A DNA stretch of 64,000 nt, taken from Mesocentrotus franciscanus. Taxonomy: Eukaryota; Echinodermata; Echinoidea; Camarodonta; Strongylocentrotidae. The stretch lies in NCBI GenBank assembly GCA_037976565.1, contig CP137686.1, forward strand, positions 26,311,828 through 26,375,827, read 5' to 3'. Of the stretch, positions 1 to 11,063 are shown piece after piece; within the stretch, counting starts at the first letter, position 1, and each line of letters starts with the position of its first letter. The notes below the pieces were generated by a model. The model had not been told where the DNA came from. It saw only the letters and a program-made list of their open reading frames with translations, and did not search any database. The position numbers were made by a program, and so were the translations under genes.

Positions 1-157
1 GAAGGAAAAAATATTATCTAAAGATTATAATTTAGAGACCAATGGTGATAGCAACCAATGGCATGAATGGCCTGCCATACTTAGTCCAACTTAGTCTTTG
101 TGAAACACCCCCAAGGATTGCTGTGTTCTTACAGTTGATATTTTTATACTTCTCTAG

Positions 158-3100
158 AAACCTAAGAGCTGAAATCTACCGGACCATCGTGACGTGGCTA
201 AAGACAGCTGGGGTGTCATCAGGATTTGCTACGCTTGCAGGAGAGAAGCTGATTCATCAATGCATACAAGATGCTACTCCTCCCACCAGCACTACAAAGG
301 TATTGACATGCAAGTAGTTGTCATATATTTAGAGACAATCAGATATTTTGAGATTTTGTATGAAGAAAATGATGAGTACTGCACATGCAGCCTCATTGTG
401 GAAATAAATTTTAAGGTTATCAATTTGTTATGAATTTAAATTAAGCACTCTTCTGAAGCTCAAACATTGGCCAGAGATGTTTTTCCAATCCTTTATAGGT
501 CGGGGGACATCCAAATATAAGTTGATTCCTGTTGATGTGCAGGGCTCATTACAACTCACATTTTGTTATTCAAACATCTAAATATATTTCATAGATTTTT
601 AAATATTAAAAAAAAATTTTTTCTCAGACCTGCTAAGCCCCACCCTTAAAAAAAGCTCCAGATCTCATTCATCTTGTGACATCATCTGTCACTCATTAGT
701 GAGCTAACAATAGACAGTGGTATGTAACTTACCCCAGCTCAGCACATGCTCACAAAAGAATTGCATTCTTTCATACAATACCTCCACATTACCTTTCTTT
801 TCCTGGTGATGCTACCGCACGTCTGACATAGCAACTCCTATGTTGGTATTGTATGGTCTGTTGTTAACAGGTGGTCAGCTCTGGTGAAGCTACATACCAC
901 TGTCTCTTGTTAGCTCACTAATGATTGATAGATGATGTCACAAGATGAATGACATCTGGAGCTTTTTTTAGGGTGGGGCTTAGCAGGTCTGAGAAAATTA
1001 TTATGATTATTTTTTGTTTAATCTATGAAATATATTTACATGTTTGAATAACAAAATACTGCACATCAACATGATTCAACTTGGATGTCCCACAACCTTT
1101 AATATGAATCATTTGATGCTCAAAACCAGGCTCCCAGGAACAACCTTCTATTCTGGGTGCAATGGACTGAGTCTGGAGGGTGCTTTGTCATTCCAAAATA
1201 GTCTGAGAACTAAAAACAAACAAAAGCAAAGCAAAAAGAAATATGAAGGTTTTTACAGTTTTAGGGTATCTTTTAACTTCAGAATTGGATTACAGCACTA
1301 GGCCCCAGCATTCTCTGATGAATAGGTGGGCTGTATAGTACCCCATCAGCCCATGCTTCCAGTGCCGTACTCAAAACATCTAGATATGATGCCATGTCAA
1401 TACAACACACATATTCTATAGAATCCATTTCAGTTATCTCAGGCTATGTATAAACATGTTCATCACGTCTACCACCTGGAAATTTTCCTACAGCTGGCAA
1501 GTGGTGTGCAGGCAAAAAGTGACAAGAAAGGTGGCAAGGTAAAGGTCAAGGGTCAAAGTGCACTTGGTACTGACCTATCATCCGGGGGCCAGCAGACTGA
1601 CCAGTACTTTGACAGGGTGTTGTGTTTGACAGCATTGCAAGGTGAGATCTTGAGCTTGGAGGCATGATATTATGTCAATATTGCATGCTTGGGAGTTCAA
1701 TACAATACAAGACTTTTGTACTTGTGAACAAGTATGAGGTGGTCCGTCTTAAAGGGAGTGTAGCATGACGAGACTATGTGTCTTTCCCGTGGCCCTACTC
1801 GGGGCCAATCATGTATAATACGACTACGGATGACGCGACCGCAGCATTCACGTGCGTGCAACATACGCAAAACCGAAGCGTGAGGAGAACTTCGGTCTGT
1901 TTCGCGAATGCTAGCGCGCTGACCATGTATAGATTAAGTTGCTGACTACCGTTAATCAAGTCCATTCGTTTACGTGCAGTTGTCCAAAAGAAGACGTAGA
2001 TGGCGTTAACTAGTATTTGCCATGCTACACTCCCTTTAACATGTCAACTTCTTTTATGGCATTGAGGATGATGATGAAGAATAAGAACATGATGGTGATA
2101 ATGGTGATGACGATAATTGTATTGATGACGACGATGATGATTATGCAGATGATGATAAATAATGACGATGAATATGATGTCATTATACCAAGTTTAGTAC
2201 TCTGATTGTACCAAGTTTAAACTTGACTGACTATGACATTGTGGCGATGTGTAAATGATGAAAACTATGCGTTGGCATGGTTTCTTTTTCATGTTTCTTT
2301 TTGTTTTTCAGCATTGCGACAGTTGATGCTAACAAGTGGAGTCAAACTGAAGGCTAACCTTCATCAGGTATGTCAAAGAAAGTTCAACATGTGACCTGCG
2401 TAAAGGCGCATTCACATAGTCAATGGTAAACTTTTTTTTTTGTTTTTTTTTTGTATGTGTGTACCAAATGAAGGGCAAGTGGAGATGAAAACATTGCAGT
2501 GCGCAATTATGGTCCTATGTGTACTCATTTATCTTTGTTTTATACAAAACTGTGGTCTTTCTGTAGAGGTTCTTTTAGTTTGGGTTTCAGTGATAAACAA
2601 TGATAGAAAACAGAGAATTTGGTCTCCATTGACTAGTAGTCTTTCTACACAGGTTGTTGCTTACACAGGTTTTGTTGTTCCTTGTTACTCAAATTTTCCA
2701 GGATGTCTACAAGTTCATCATCCCCCTATTGACAAAGATCCAGAGCTTCGACACATCCAACATGCAATCACCATACACATGCTGCGACTGCAGGAGAGAG
2801 CTGTATGGGATACTCCTGGCAGGTGTGCTTGTACCCCATCCCCAGGCCCCTTCACCCCTCAACCTGGCTGTGGCAATCTTCAAGGAGGGGAAGAATGACA
2901 AGAGTATAGAAGTATGTGCAGAATTTCTGTAATTTCCTTTTCATATTTGCAGATTGTCTTTATATATATATTTTGAATATTTTTTCCACTTCAGAACTGA
3001 ATAAATGATACAAATATGAAATTGAAAAAGAGAAGTTTACTTTTTCAAATGGGCAATTCCTTTTATATTGATTGTGACATGATAGCAATAGTTCAGCATA

Positions 3101-5607
3101 ACAATCATACATATAATTGGTGAAGATATTTTCACTCTTGCTTCATTACTGTCGAATTTTATTTTGCAGTTTGTGATATAGAATGTAGGGTAGCTGTCTG
3201 TATTCATATTTACTGAGCATGATGCAATTAATTTATGTACTTAAGGTAATACAAAGTTTTGGTATGGGGTCATGAATTTGGTTTAAATGAACATATTGGA
3301 AGCATAAATGCGATTTTACAATATTCAATGATCGTTGTCGTGGTTGAAATCGAGTCTAAAGTGATGAAATTGTAAATAATAAACTCTTTATGTTGTATAG
3401 CTCCCTCTCAAGACTGATATTACTTTAGCTTTAAAACAATGTTTCTTGACTACAATCCAATTTTCAAAATTTCCCAAAACTTTGCATTAGCTTTAAGTTG
3501 AAGTCTCTTGTTGAACACTTTCTGTAAGCTCTTCCAAATTTGTATGTAATGCTTAAATTTTGCTTCAAACAACATGGCAATGACTATATATGTGTAATGT
3601 ATTCCGTGTGTAAATTTGTGATGAAAGTATTCAATGTTCAGGCAAACTTGTAAATAGTATTTACATCTTTAATAAAACTTGTTTTATAGGTATCCAGTGC
3701 ATGTAGTGAAGCTGCTGTTATCTGCGACGTCATCATTCACCCCCGCAGACCTCCCATACCCTGCTCCAAATCCCAGGTCCCGCCCACCTCCATGACACTC
3801 CAAGCCCCTCCCACTTCTAAACTAAGCGGTTCCCAGATGCAGGAAGCACTAGTTCATCTTGTCATGGAAACTGAAGATTCTGGCACTGCAACATACAAAG
3901 ATTCAGCACTCACACAGTGTGAGGTACATTTAGTTACTCCATCACCACATGGCAATGTACAGACAGTCTCTGATGAGCTTAGTCATGGGTCGTCACAGGA
4001 CCTGGAAACATCCCATACTGTACAGGATAGTGGGAGAACTGATGAGGCTGATGTGTTCAAGTTAAGTGCTGCAAGAAAAGATGAGGAGGAGGAGGAGGAG
4101 GAGGAAGAAGATGAAGAGGAGGGTGATGAGAAGGAGAGGGATGAGGGTGATGTGACGGAAGGAATGAAAGCCGAGACGATGGAGGAGGGTGATGAGAAGG
4201 AGAGGGATGAGGGTGATGTGACGGAAGGAATGAAAGCCGAGACGATGGAGGAGAGTCCTGGAACATCAAGTAGAAAACGAAAACATGACACACGTGCAAG
4301 TCAACAGGTAGTTATACTTATATCTTGCTTGAAATAAATTGTTTTTGACAGAGCTTGATTTATAATACATCCATACAAAAAATACATTAAAAAAAGTCAG
4401 CAAGAGTTTGGAAAAGATATGGATTGCTAATTGTTATAATATAGAATAAATGTTTTTTTGTTAAATCAGGGGACAAATATTGACATATCTTTTACGAAAT
4501 GTAATCATTTTTATGCCTCCGCTACAAAGTAGCCGGAGGCATTATGTTTTCTGGTTGTCCGTCCGTCTTGTTCTCCTGATCGCGTTATCTCAAGAACCTG
4601 TTGTGAATTACCACCAAACTTGGGTCATGTATGTATCTTGCAAAGCTCATGAATTGATTAGATTTTGGGGTCATGAGGTCAAAGGTCAAAGGTCACAAGG
4701 CTCATTATGTATGCAAAAATAGCGTGTGATTGCGTTATCTCAAGAACCGATTGATGGATTACTGCCAAACTTAGGTCATGTAAGTATCTTGCAGAGCCAA
4801 TGAATTGATTAGATTTGGGGTCACAAGGTCAAAGGTCACAGGGCTCATTATGTATGCAAAAATAGCTTGTGATCGCGTTATCTCAGGAACCGATTGATGG
4901 ATTACAGCCAAACTTGGGTCATGTATGTATCTTGCAGAGCCAATGAACTGATTAGATTTTAGGGTCATGAGGTCAAAGGTCAAAAGTCGTGGGGCTCATT
5001 ATGTATTAAAAAAAAGCTTGTGATGGCATTATCATGAGAACCAATAGACAGATTACCATCAAACTCAAGACATGTATATGTATCTTGCACAGCCAATGAA
5101 CTGATTAGATTTTAGGGTCGTGAGGTCAAAGGTCATGAATCTCAATATGTATGCCTGTAAAAAGCTTGTGAACGCATTTTCTTTAGAACCGACAGATGGA
5201 TTACAATCAAACTTGAATTTTTAAAATTGCTTCCGTTTTGGTTTGTAAAATTGCCCTATATATGGCGGAGGCATCATTTCGAACTGCGCGCAGTTATTTT
5301 CTGAAATGAGTTATAGAGAGAGTATTGCAAATGAAACAGGACATAAAGAATATATCTATATCTGACCATTCATATCAAATGATTACATAGAATAATGCAT
5401 TGATACAGGACAGGTAAGACTAAATTATTACTCTTTGATTTTGTTTGTTTGGTGTCTCTGTCTCTCTCTCTCTGTCTGTTTCTCTCCCTCTCTCTTTCTC
5501 TCTCTCTCTCTCTTTCTTTCCCTTTCCAATAGGCAAAGAAGCCAGCCACAGAAGAAGTAAAGTCCATGCTGTCGGAATTCATTGATGCTCCTCCAGATTC
5601 AGAATAA
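158..5607 (+). CDS. PELP1: PELP1 homologue, 3' part of gene (six exons, 5' end outside window)
   Basis: Exons by splice sites and frame: 158-299, 1494-1641, 2312-2367, 2702-2911, 3690-4307, 5533-5607 (stop TAA 5605-5607). All junctions are GT-AG and phases agree throughout. Recognisable PELP1 blocks are the helical segment ending DATPPTSTTK, SPYTCCDCRRELYGILLAG, then SIEVSSACSEAAVICDVIIH followed by a short Pro-rich stretch, an acidic Glu run (about 4080-4135), and the C-terminal signature MLSEFIDAPPDSE. PELP1 is a nuclear/nucleolar scaffold of the Rix1/5FMC-type complex needed for 60S ribosome assembly, and in vertebrates a nuclear-receptor coregulator. The Pro- and Glu-rich tail is much shorter than in mammals and holds a perfect 66-bp duplication. 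The 3' neighbour RNF168 is convergent. The first exon start at 158 is chosen from the tctctag acceptor; an earlier acceptor at 134 is possible. The family assignment rests on recalled vertebrate sequence. Confidence 0.85.
503..1097. repeat. foldback (long inverted repeat) element in a PELP1 intron
   Basis: The left arm (about 503-725) and right arm (about 895-1097) are inverted copies. Paired blocks include 'gacatccaa..agttga' with its complement at about 1075-1092, the 'gacctgctaagccccaccct' block at 627-646 with its complement near 972-992, and 'tagtgagctaaca' with 'tgttagctcacta'. Divergence is visible between the arms. It lies inside the intron 300-1493 and carries no reading frame of note. 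Confidence 0.7.
1749..2039. mobile_element. TTAA-flanked MITE with 19-bp perfect terminal inverted repeats
   Basis: The left end is TTAAAGGGAGTGTAGCATG (1749-1767) and the right end 2021-2039 is its exact reverse complement, so TTAA is present at both edges. The body is 291 bp, non-coding and richer in CpG than the surrounding intron (1642-2311 of PELP1). TTAA targets are typical of piggyBac-type transposases, but the family is inferred only from the edge tetranucleotide. Confidence 0.75.
2063..2185. repeat. imperfect (GAT)n trinucleotide tract
   Basis: Interrupted gat/gac/aat triplets inside a PELP1 intron. The apparent Met/Asp-rich reading frame through it is a product of the repeat. Confidence 0.7.
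4119..4250 (+). repeat. perfect 2 x 66-bp coding duplication in PELP1 acidic region
   Basis: Positions 4119-4184 and 4185-4250 are identical and in frame. Each encodes a 22-residue Glu/Asp/Lys unit (EGDEKERDEGDV...AETME). Complete nucleotide identity suggests a recent duplication or ongoing length polymorphism. Confidence 0.9.
4513..5290 (+). mobile_element. hairpin-ended repeat with internal ~140-bp tandem units, copy 1
   Basis: It begins with a hairpin (cctccgctacaaagtagc / cggagg) followed by 'gtccgtccgtc', then about five imperfect units. Each unit carries 'cgttatctcaagaacc', 'aatgaattgattagatttt' and 'ggtcatgaggtcaaaggtca'. It closes with 'ggcggaggcatcatttcgaa' and a Cys-box-like 'ctgcgcgcag'. 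The same element is inverted at 56210-56938. Terminal hairpin plus internal tandem units resembles non-autonomous Helitron/Helentron-like elements (the DINE/pearl type). That class is inference; no transposase is present. It sits in the last PELP1 intron. Confidence 0.7.
5453..5520 (+). repeat. (CT)n microsatellite forming the polypyrimidine tract of the last PELP1 intron
   Basis: About 68 bp of nearly pure CT directly precede the acceptor used for the last PELP1 coding exon at 5533. Confidence 0.8.
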
Positions 5608-6275
5608 TGATTTTGGAGGGGGGGGGGAGGGTTATATACAGTCTAAACTGATAGATGGACATTTTTTTTTAAAGATGAAGAAATTTATTTCAGATCCCCT
5701 TCACTTTTATTGATACCACAGACTACCATAGGCAAAACCATGAGGGTGAACACACTTGTTGGTTACTCATTTGTTCTCCCATCATTGTATTGTAGTTCAC
5801 CTTTGGGTAATATAGTGTATGCTAAGTTCAAAACTTTGGCAATGTGTTCTTCTACAAAGATAATTCATTTCAATTTGAAAATTGAAACACCAGTCTCCCA
5901 TTGACCTTACAATGAAAAGATTTCTGTCAATTGGAACTACATACTATTCTCTTTTCTTCGTACTGAGTACCTTTGAGGATCCCCGGCTATATGCTGTATT
6001 TTTTTTTATTATCAATGTTATAATTCCTCAAGTTGTTAGCTCATATTAAATGTCATCCATAAGGTGTAAATAGTTTCCAATTAAGCTATGATGGAAGGTA
6101 TTTGTTGGTGCAAGATATTAATACGACATCTTAAGACATTTTTTTCTCAAAATGTTGTCATTCCAATTTTAATTAGTGTGGGGATGATTTTTGTTCTGAA
6201 ATTCTAATCACAAAGTAGAAACTAGGTGAATGCACGTTTTTTGTTCCGACTTTTGCCAACCGTGTGATTAACTGT

Positions 6276-6281
6276 AATAAA
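6276..6281 (+). terminator. candidate PELP1 poly(A) signal
   Basis: AATAAA lies 669 nt after the PELP1 stop codon. A second AATAAA at 6549-6554 is an alternative. The 5608-6560 stretch is taken as 3' UTR by position only. Confidence 0.4.
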
Positions 6282-6559
6282 TTAAAGTCTCATCTTCATA
6301 CTTTTGTTCATGATAGATGTAAATGTATATTATGCTGCTGTAGATGCAACAGCAGCAAATTTTTATAATTGGAAAGCCATGTCTGTTGTTTCTATTGATT
6401 TCAGTGATATATCTGCATTATCTTCAGGGCTAAATTTAACCCCATCATGTTTCGTCACATTGTCAAAATGTTATAAGCAAAAAAAGCAAAATGTATGTAC
6501 TTCGAATCATAAACTGATGCAAAGTTGCCTTTCTCTGTAAAGTCACATAATAAACATAC

Positions 6560-7760
6560 ATGAGGTGGAATGGTTGAGAATTGTGAACTGTTTTGTCTAT
6601 CCTGTCAATTTTTTTTCTCAAGTTTCCTGCTGCCAAAATGGCTGTTTGGGTAAAGTTTTATGCCGTGAAATTTTCTGGTTTTAGAGTAATTTTAAAATTT
6701 TTAAAGATTAAGTTATGTATTCTCAACAATGAACTCCTTTTACAAACAACAAAATTATCAGAAGTATGATTTTCTAATAATTGGTTTATTTATTCATTTC
6801 CATGAAGAATTCCATTTGAACCAATAATAAAAACTGATAATTTCATACAAAAATATTTCAAAAATAGATACAATAAAACTGTCATCGGGGAAGATGTTAG
6901 AAAGCATTTGGCAAGTGATATATTGTTTATATACTGTATTCAACCACAACAACAAAAATATGAGAAAATTATTACATTGGTGAGCAATTCCATGGTAATG
7001 AAGATATACAAAAACACTAGTTTCCAATATTGGAACTTGTTAATCATAATTAATTTTAACTAAACATGACAGCTTGTATTTTATTTCAGTAGCCACTCCT
7101 GATGAAACTGTCTTCATGGAAGATTATATTCTCATAACTTCTGGGTTTTGAAGATTTGATCAGAGTTCCCAGCATTTCATGAACACACAATTCCCTGATT
7201 TTCAGTTGAGATTCAAAATTTCATTATCACTATCACAGCCACTTTTATTTACCCGTGGCTCCAATCTAACTTCTTTAAAAAGGGGGTTCAGATTTGAGTT
7301 ATTAATGTCTTTATAAATGAGCCCTATGTAAAAAATTGAGAAATTTTAGGGGTTCCTGACCTAGATTTTGGCCCCCCCCCCATGTGTCCCAGGCCCCTAT
7401 TGGTGTCAAGCCCGATTTAGCTACAGAAGCATTTCTACACTTCCCCCACAGCCAAACAACCAGAAGATATGCTGTTTGGACACAAGAAAAAAAGTATGAG
7501 ACTGACTATATGTATTTCTTTTTTTGAGCCAAAGAAATTCTCTGATATTACCCTAATTTGAGTGACTTTTCTACAAACTCTTGATTTTTCCGACTGGATA
7601 AAGGGGACTGATATTCCAGGTTTTCCCCAATTTCAAAGATAGTTGGAAACCCTAATTACCTTCTAATGAGTAATGACCCAGAGCAAACTTACAGGTCTGG
7701 TTATTCTATTGGGGCATATAACGATTTATATCATAACATTAACAAAAAAACAAAAATTAC
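6560..7760. other. non-coding stretch between convergent genes
   Basis: AT-rich sequence with a C8 run near 7373 and no reading frame resembling a protein. It may include distal 3' UTR of either PELP1 (+) or RNF168 (-). Confidence 0.5.
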
Positions 7761-7761
7761 A

Positions 7762-8333
7762 TTAAAAGGCAATCCAACTTTTGCAACGCGTTCACTCGTA
7801 TGAAAGTAAATAAAACGGAGAATCAGAATAGCAAAAGTGTTAAATCAATCAGACAAATACATGAGATAATACACAATAAGAAAGTTATGAATATTTGAAA
7901 TGTGAAATCACTACATCTCTGCAAATCTCAAATTGGCAATTTGGTCAGTGGATTGTGACCTAATCACGGACAGCTCTCCTGTTTGTTGTGTACAAAATAT
8001 CATTAACCTCTGTTTTTCTCCCAAGTGCCTACTCCCTTAGGGCACTACTCAAAAATATATGCCGGATAGCATATTATTATAGGTCCCCTAAAACGAAAAG
8101 GCCCTCCCAAGTAATTTGAAAAATTGATATTTTAGTAATGTGTGTTGGAACAAATGGGACTTTACTGATTCAGCCAATTTGAAATTCCCTCATGTAAGGT
8201 GATAACAACTTGTGAAAAATTCTTAATTTTCTTATTGTTTGTCCGATTTCACTCAAACTTTCACCAATCTGCTTCTCTAATTTTTCTGCTTTCTTTCAGA
8301 GCAACTTGCTATTAAGGATGGATTTTCCTTTAA
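7762..8333 (+). mobile_element. TTAA-flanked MITE-like repeat, copy 1
   Basis: The ends are TTAAAAGGCAATCCAA and GGATTTTCCTTTAA, which are approximate inverted repeats starting in TTAA. The interior (for example 'agggcactactcaaaa', 'tagcatattattataggtcc', 'cagccaatttgaa') recurs in the same orientation at 43089-43667 with clear divergence. Non-coding, about 570 bp. Confidence 0.65.
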
Positions 8334-11063
8334 CAATGATTATTAAATAGTTAAATAGAATCTGATCAAATCTTCATGTTTAGTGATTGATCTACATGTA
8401 CATGTAACTGAAAACAAGTATTAACAATTTGTAAAAAGCATTTTGTGTTCTTCAGTACAATGGAATTGCCCCTTTGACTGATCAAACAAAAAGATACATT
8501 GGCTATCTTGTAAAAAAAAAGGAAAACTATCAAAACTTGCAAAGCGTATGCAAAAAAGTATAACTCGCCAAAGGTTATTGTACAAGTTTAAAACAAGGTT
8601 AATGTAAAACAAATTAAAAAGTTACCAACTCATGTAACAATATACAATATATTCACAAATTTTGCCATATGAAATGTGTTGGCAGTGTGTAGTTCAAAAC
8701 CATTGCAGATAGCAAGTAGTGATTCACAAGTAGATACAAAGAAATATATACATTCCAACTAAATGCAACATCTATCTGCATTTGATTTGTAAAATTTAAC
8801 TTATGGAATGCCTTTTAATGAGATTATATCCTGTTTTATAATGCCAAGTTGAAGTAGGATTTTATTCTAATATCATTTGCTATTCTGCAAAAAGTATGCA
8901 AAATGTACTTTTATTTGAACATCCCAGAAAAATGTCATCATTTTTATACAGTTAACCGGTTGGAAGATTTATTCAGGAATCTAAATTTCAATGTACATTT
9001 ACATGGATTGCGCATTTATAAAAATAAAGTCTATACATGTTATCATTTTCAGAGTAATTAACTTCCTGGATCCCGTCCAAAGGTGCACAATTTCCAAACA
9101 TTTGTTTACATATGTTACGACATAGAATGCGTTAAATAATTTGAATCTAATTGGATCCTACTTTTTCATACCGAGATATAATTTGGGTGACCCTCTAATA
9201 TTTACCTGGTAATTACATTACATACATATTTTAGGCAACATACGCAATGAAAACTAGAAACGTGCAAAATAAGCTGGAAAAAAATTGAACTTGAGCAACA
9301 GTATACCTTAAAAAAGATTTAATAGGTGAATGTTCAATCCATTTCATTTCAAATGCAGAATTGCAGACAGAAAAGCAACATTGGTAATAAAATTCTAAAA
9401 GTGCATAAGCATCCAATGCCCATTGAACACCAGCTGTAAAATCACCCATAAAATGCATGTTTATTACCTTTACAACTGAAAACTGTAGATGAAAACATGC
9501 TCTGATGACAATTGCTCCTTGGTCTATTTTCTACTTTGACCCAATGCGTTCCTTGACCCAAAACTATTGCTAACCCCAACCTCAACCTTATAGGTCATGT
9601 ATAGTTTTGGTAAGCCCTCTAAAAATTTTCATCAGATTTCTATGATTAAAGGTGATAATAGGAAGCTACTGGAAATGCTAAGCTGATTTTAATCTTTATT
9701 TCCTCTTGAAGTGAAATATCAAACAAACAATTTAGATAGCCATCCTGGGAATCCCTGGGATGTGAATTCTAACAATGGCAACCTGCACTACAGACATATG
9801 TAAAACCTATGGGGACTGTGTGTATACACTACAGTCTACACACACACCATCATCGGGCGAAGCGCTGAGATTGTTGCGCAGGGAGTCGTCAGGGTAGAAG
9901 GTTCCTAGCGCAGGGGAGTGTACATGTATAGCCGCTATCTAGCGTTCCTTGTAGATAATTACGCAAATAGTCACTGGAACACATAGATAGAATGTCAAAT
10001 GATCTCGTAAATAAATCTTCTGAGAACAACATGAGACTGTATTCAACACCTTTCTTTCCAATGTCCTTTTTGCTACCAAAACTTTACATGAGCCATGGCA
10101 ACCTACATGTATACTGTAACCAAGTGTTACCCCCATTCATGTCTAATGGAAGAAAGCCAAGAGGAATTGTTGTCACAACATATGTTGCTGGAACTTGATT
10201 GATTGTCTTGATTGTCATGGATGCAATGCATAAAATCTGAAAAGAGCTACATGTACACGTATGCGTAGGTGACGGTATAAAAAGCAAAGAAAATTATGTT
10301 CTCCAGCTAAATCTATAAGAACATGTATTTACAATGACATTTTAAAGAAAAAAATCTATATAACTCCACTATCCTGCAAAGCAAAAAATTCAATCATAAT
10401 GAGACTAAAGCTTTACATATATGGCATTACAAATTTCATCTGCTGCAAGCGGGAAAGCTGTCTGTTGACATACAGAAGGGCATCAACTCATATACGTTTA
10501 CAGAGAGTTAACACCCTTATGGCTCTCAACATACATACAGAACTTATCTTTTATTAAAAACTTCTTTATAAAATCATAGCATAGCAAAGCATAGGCAGAG
10601 ACATTATCTACCGAGAACTAGAAGGGCTTAACTTCTATGTGGAAGGATTAGGTTCAATGACTGCTATTCTACCTCTCATTTCCTGGCCCCATTCCGTTTT
10701 CAGCCCCATTCCGTTTTCAACCCTATCAGGCATACAGAAAAGAAAACTTGGTCGTGTGAAATTATTCCACGCAGCCCATTTATTTGTAATTCTCTAGGTG
10801 CAGAGCCTTATTATATGGTTGTGTAAAATCCAAGGGCTTAGGAAGTTCAAATCACTACAGTATAGCCCATTTTACACCTGTAAAGTGACCTTGACATATT
10901 GAAGCTCCATGTATGCTGTACAATGCGAGACGTGAAATAGCATAAAATGCGGAGGGCCTACAAAAAAGCAAATGGCTAAAAACTGGCATGCCTCTGGCAA
11001 TGTGACCACTCCCCATCTTAAACCTCACCATATACGAAGATGGAATATGAAATGGTTTTGAAA
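8334..11063. other. non-coding stretch downstream of RNF168 (presumed 3' UTR and intergenic)
   Basis: No convincing coding exon on either strand. On the - strand several AATAAA words (for example at 10550-10555 read in reverse) could end the RNF168 transcript, but none stands out. Two near-identical 'ccccattccgttttca' words occur around 10686-10715. Confidence 0.45.
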
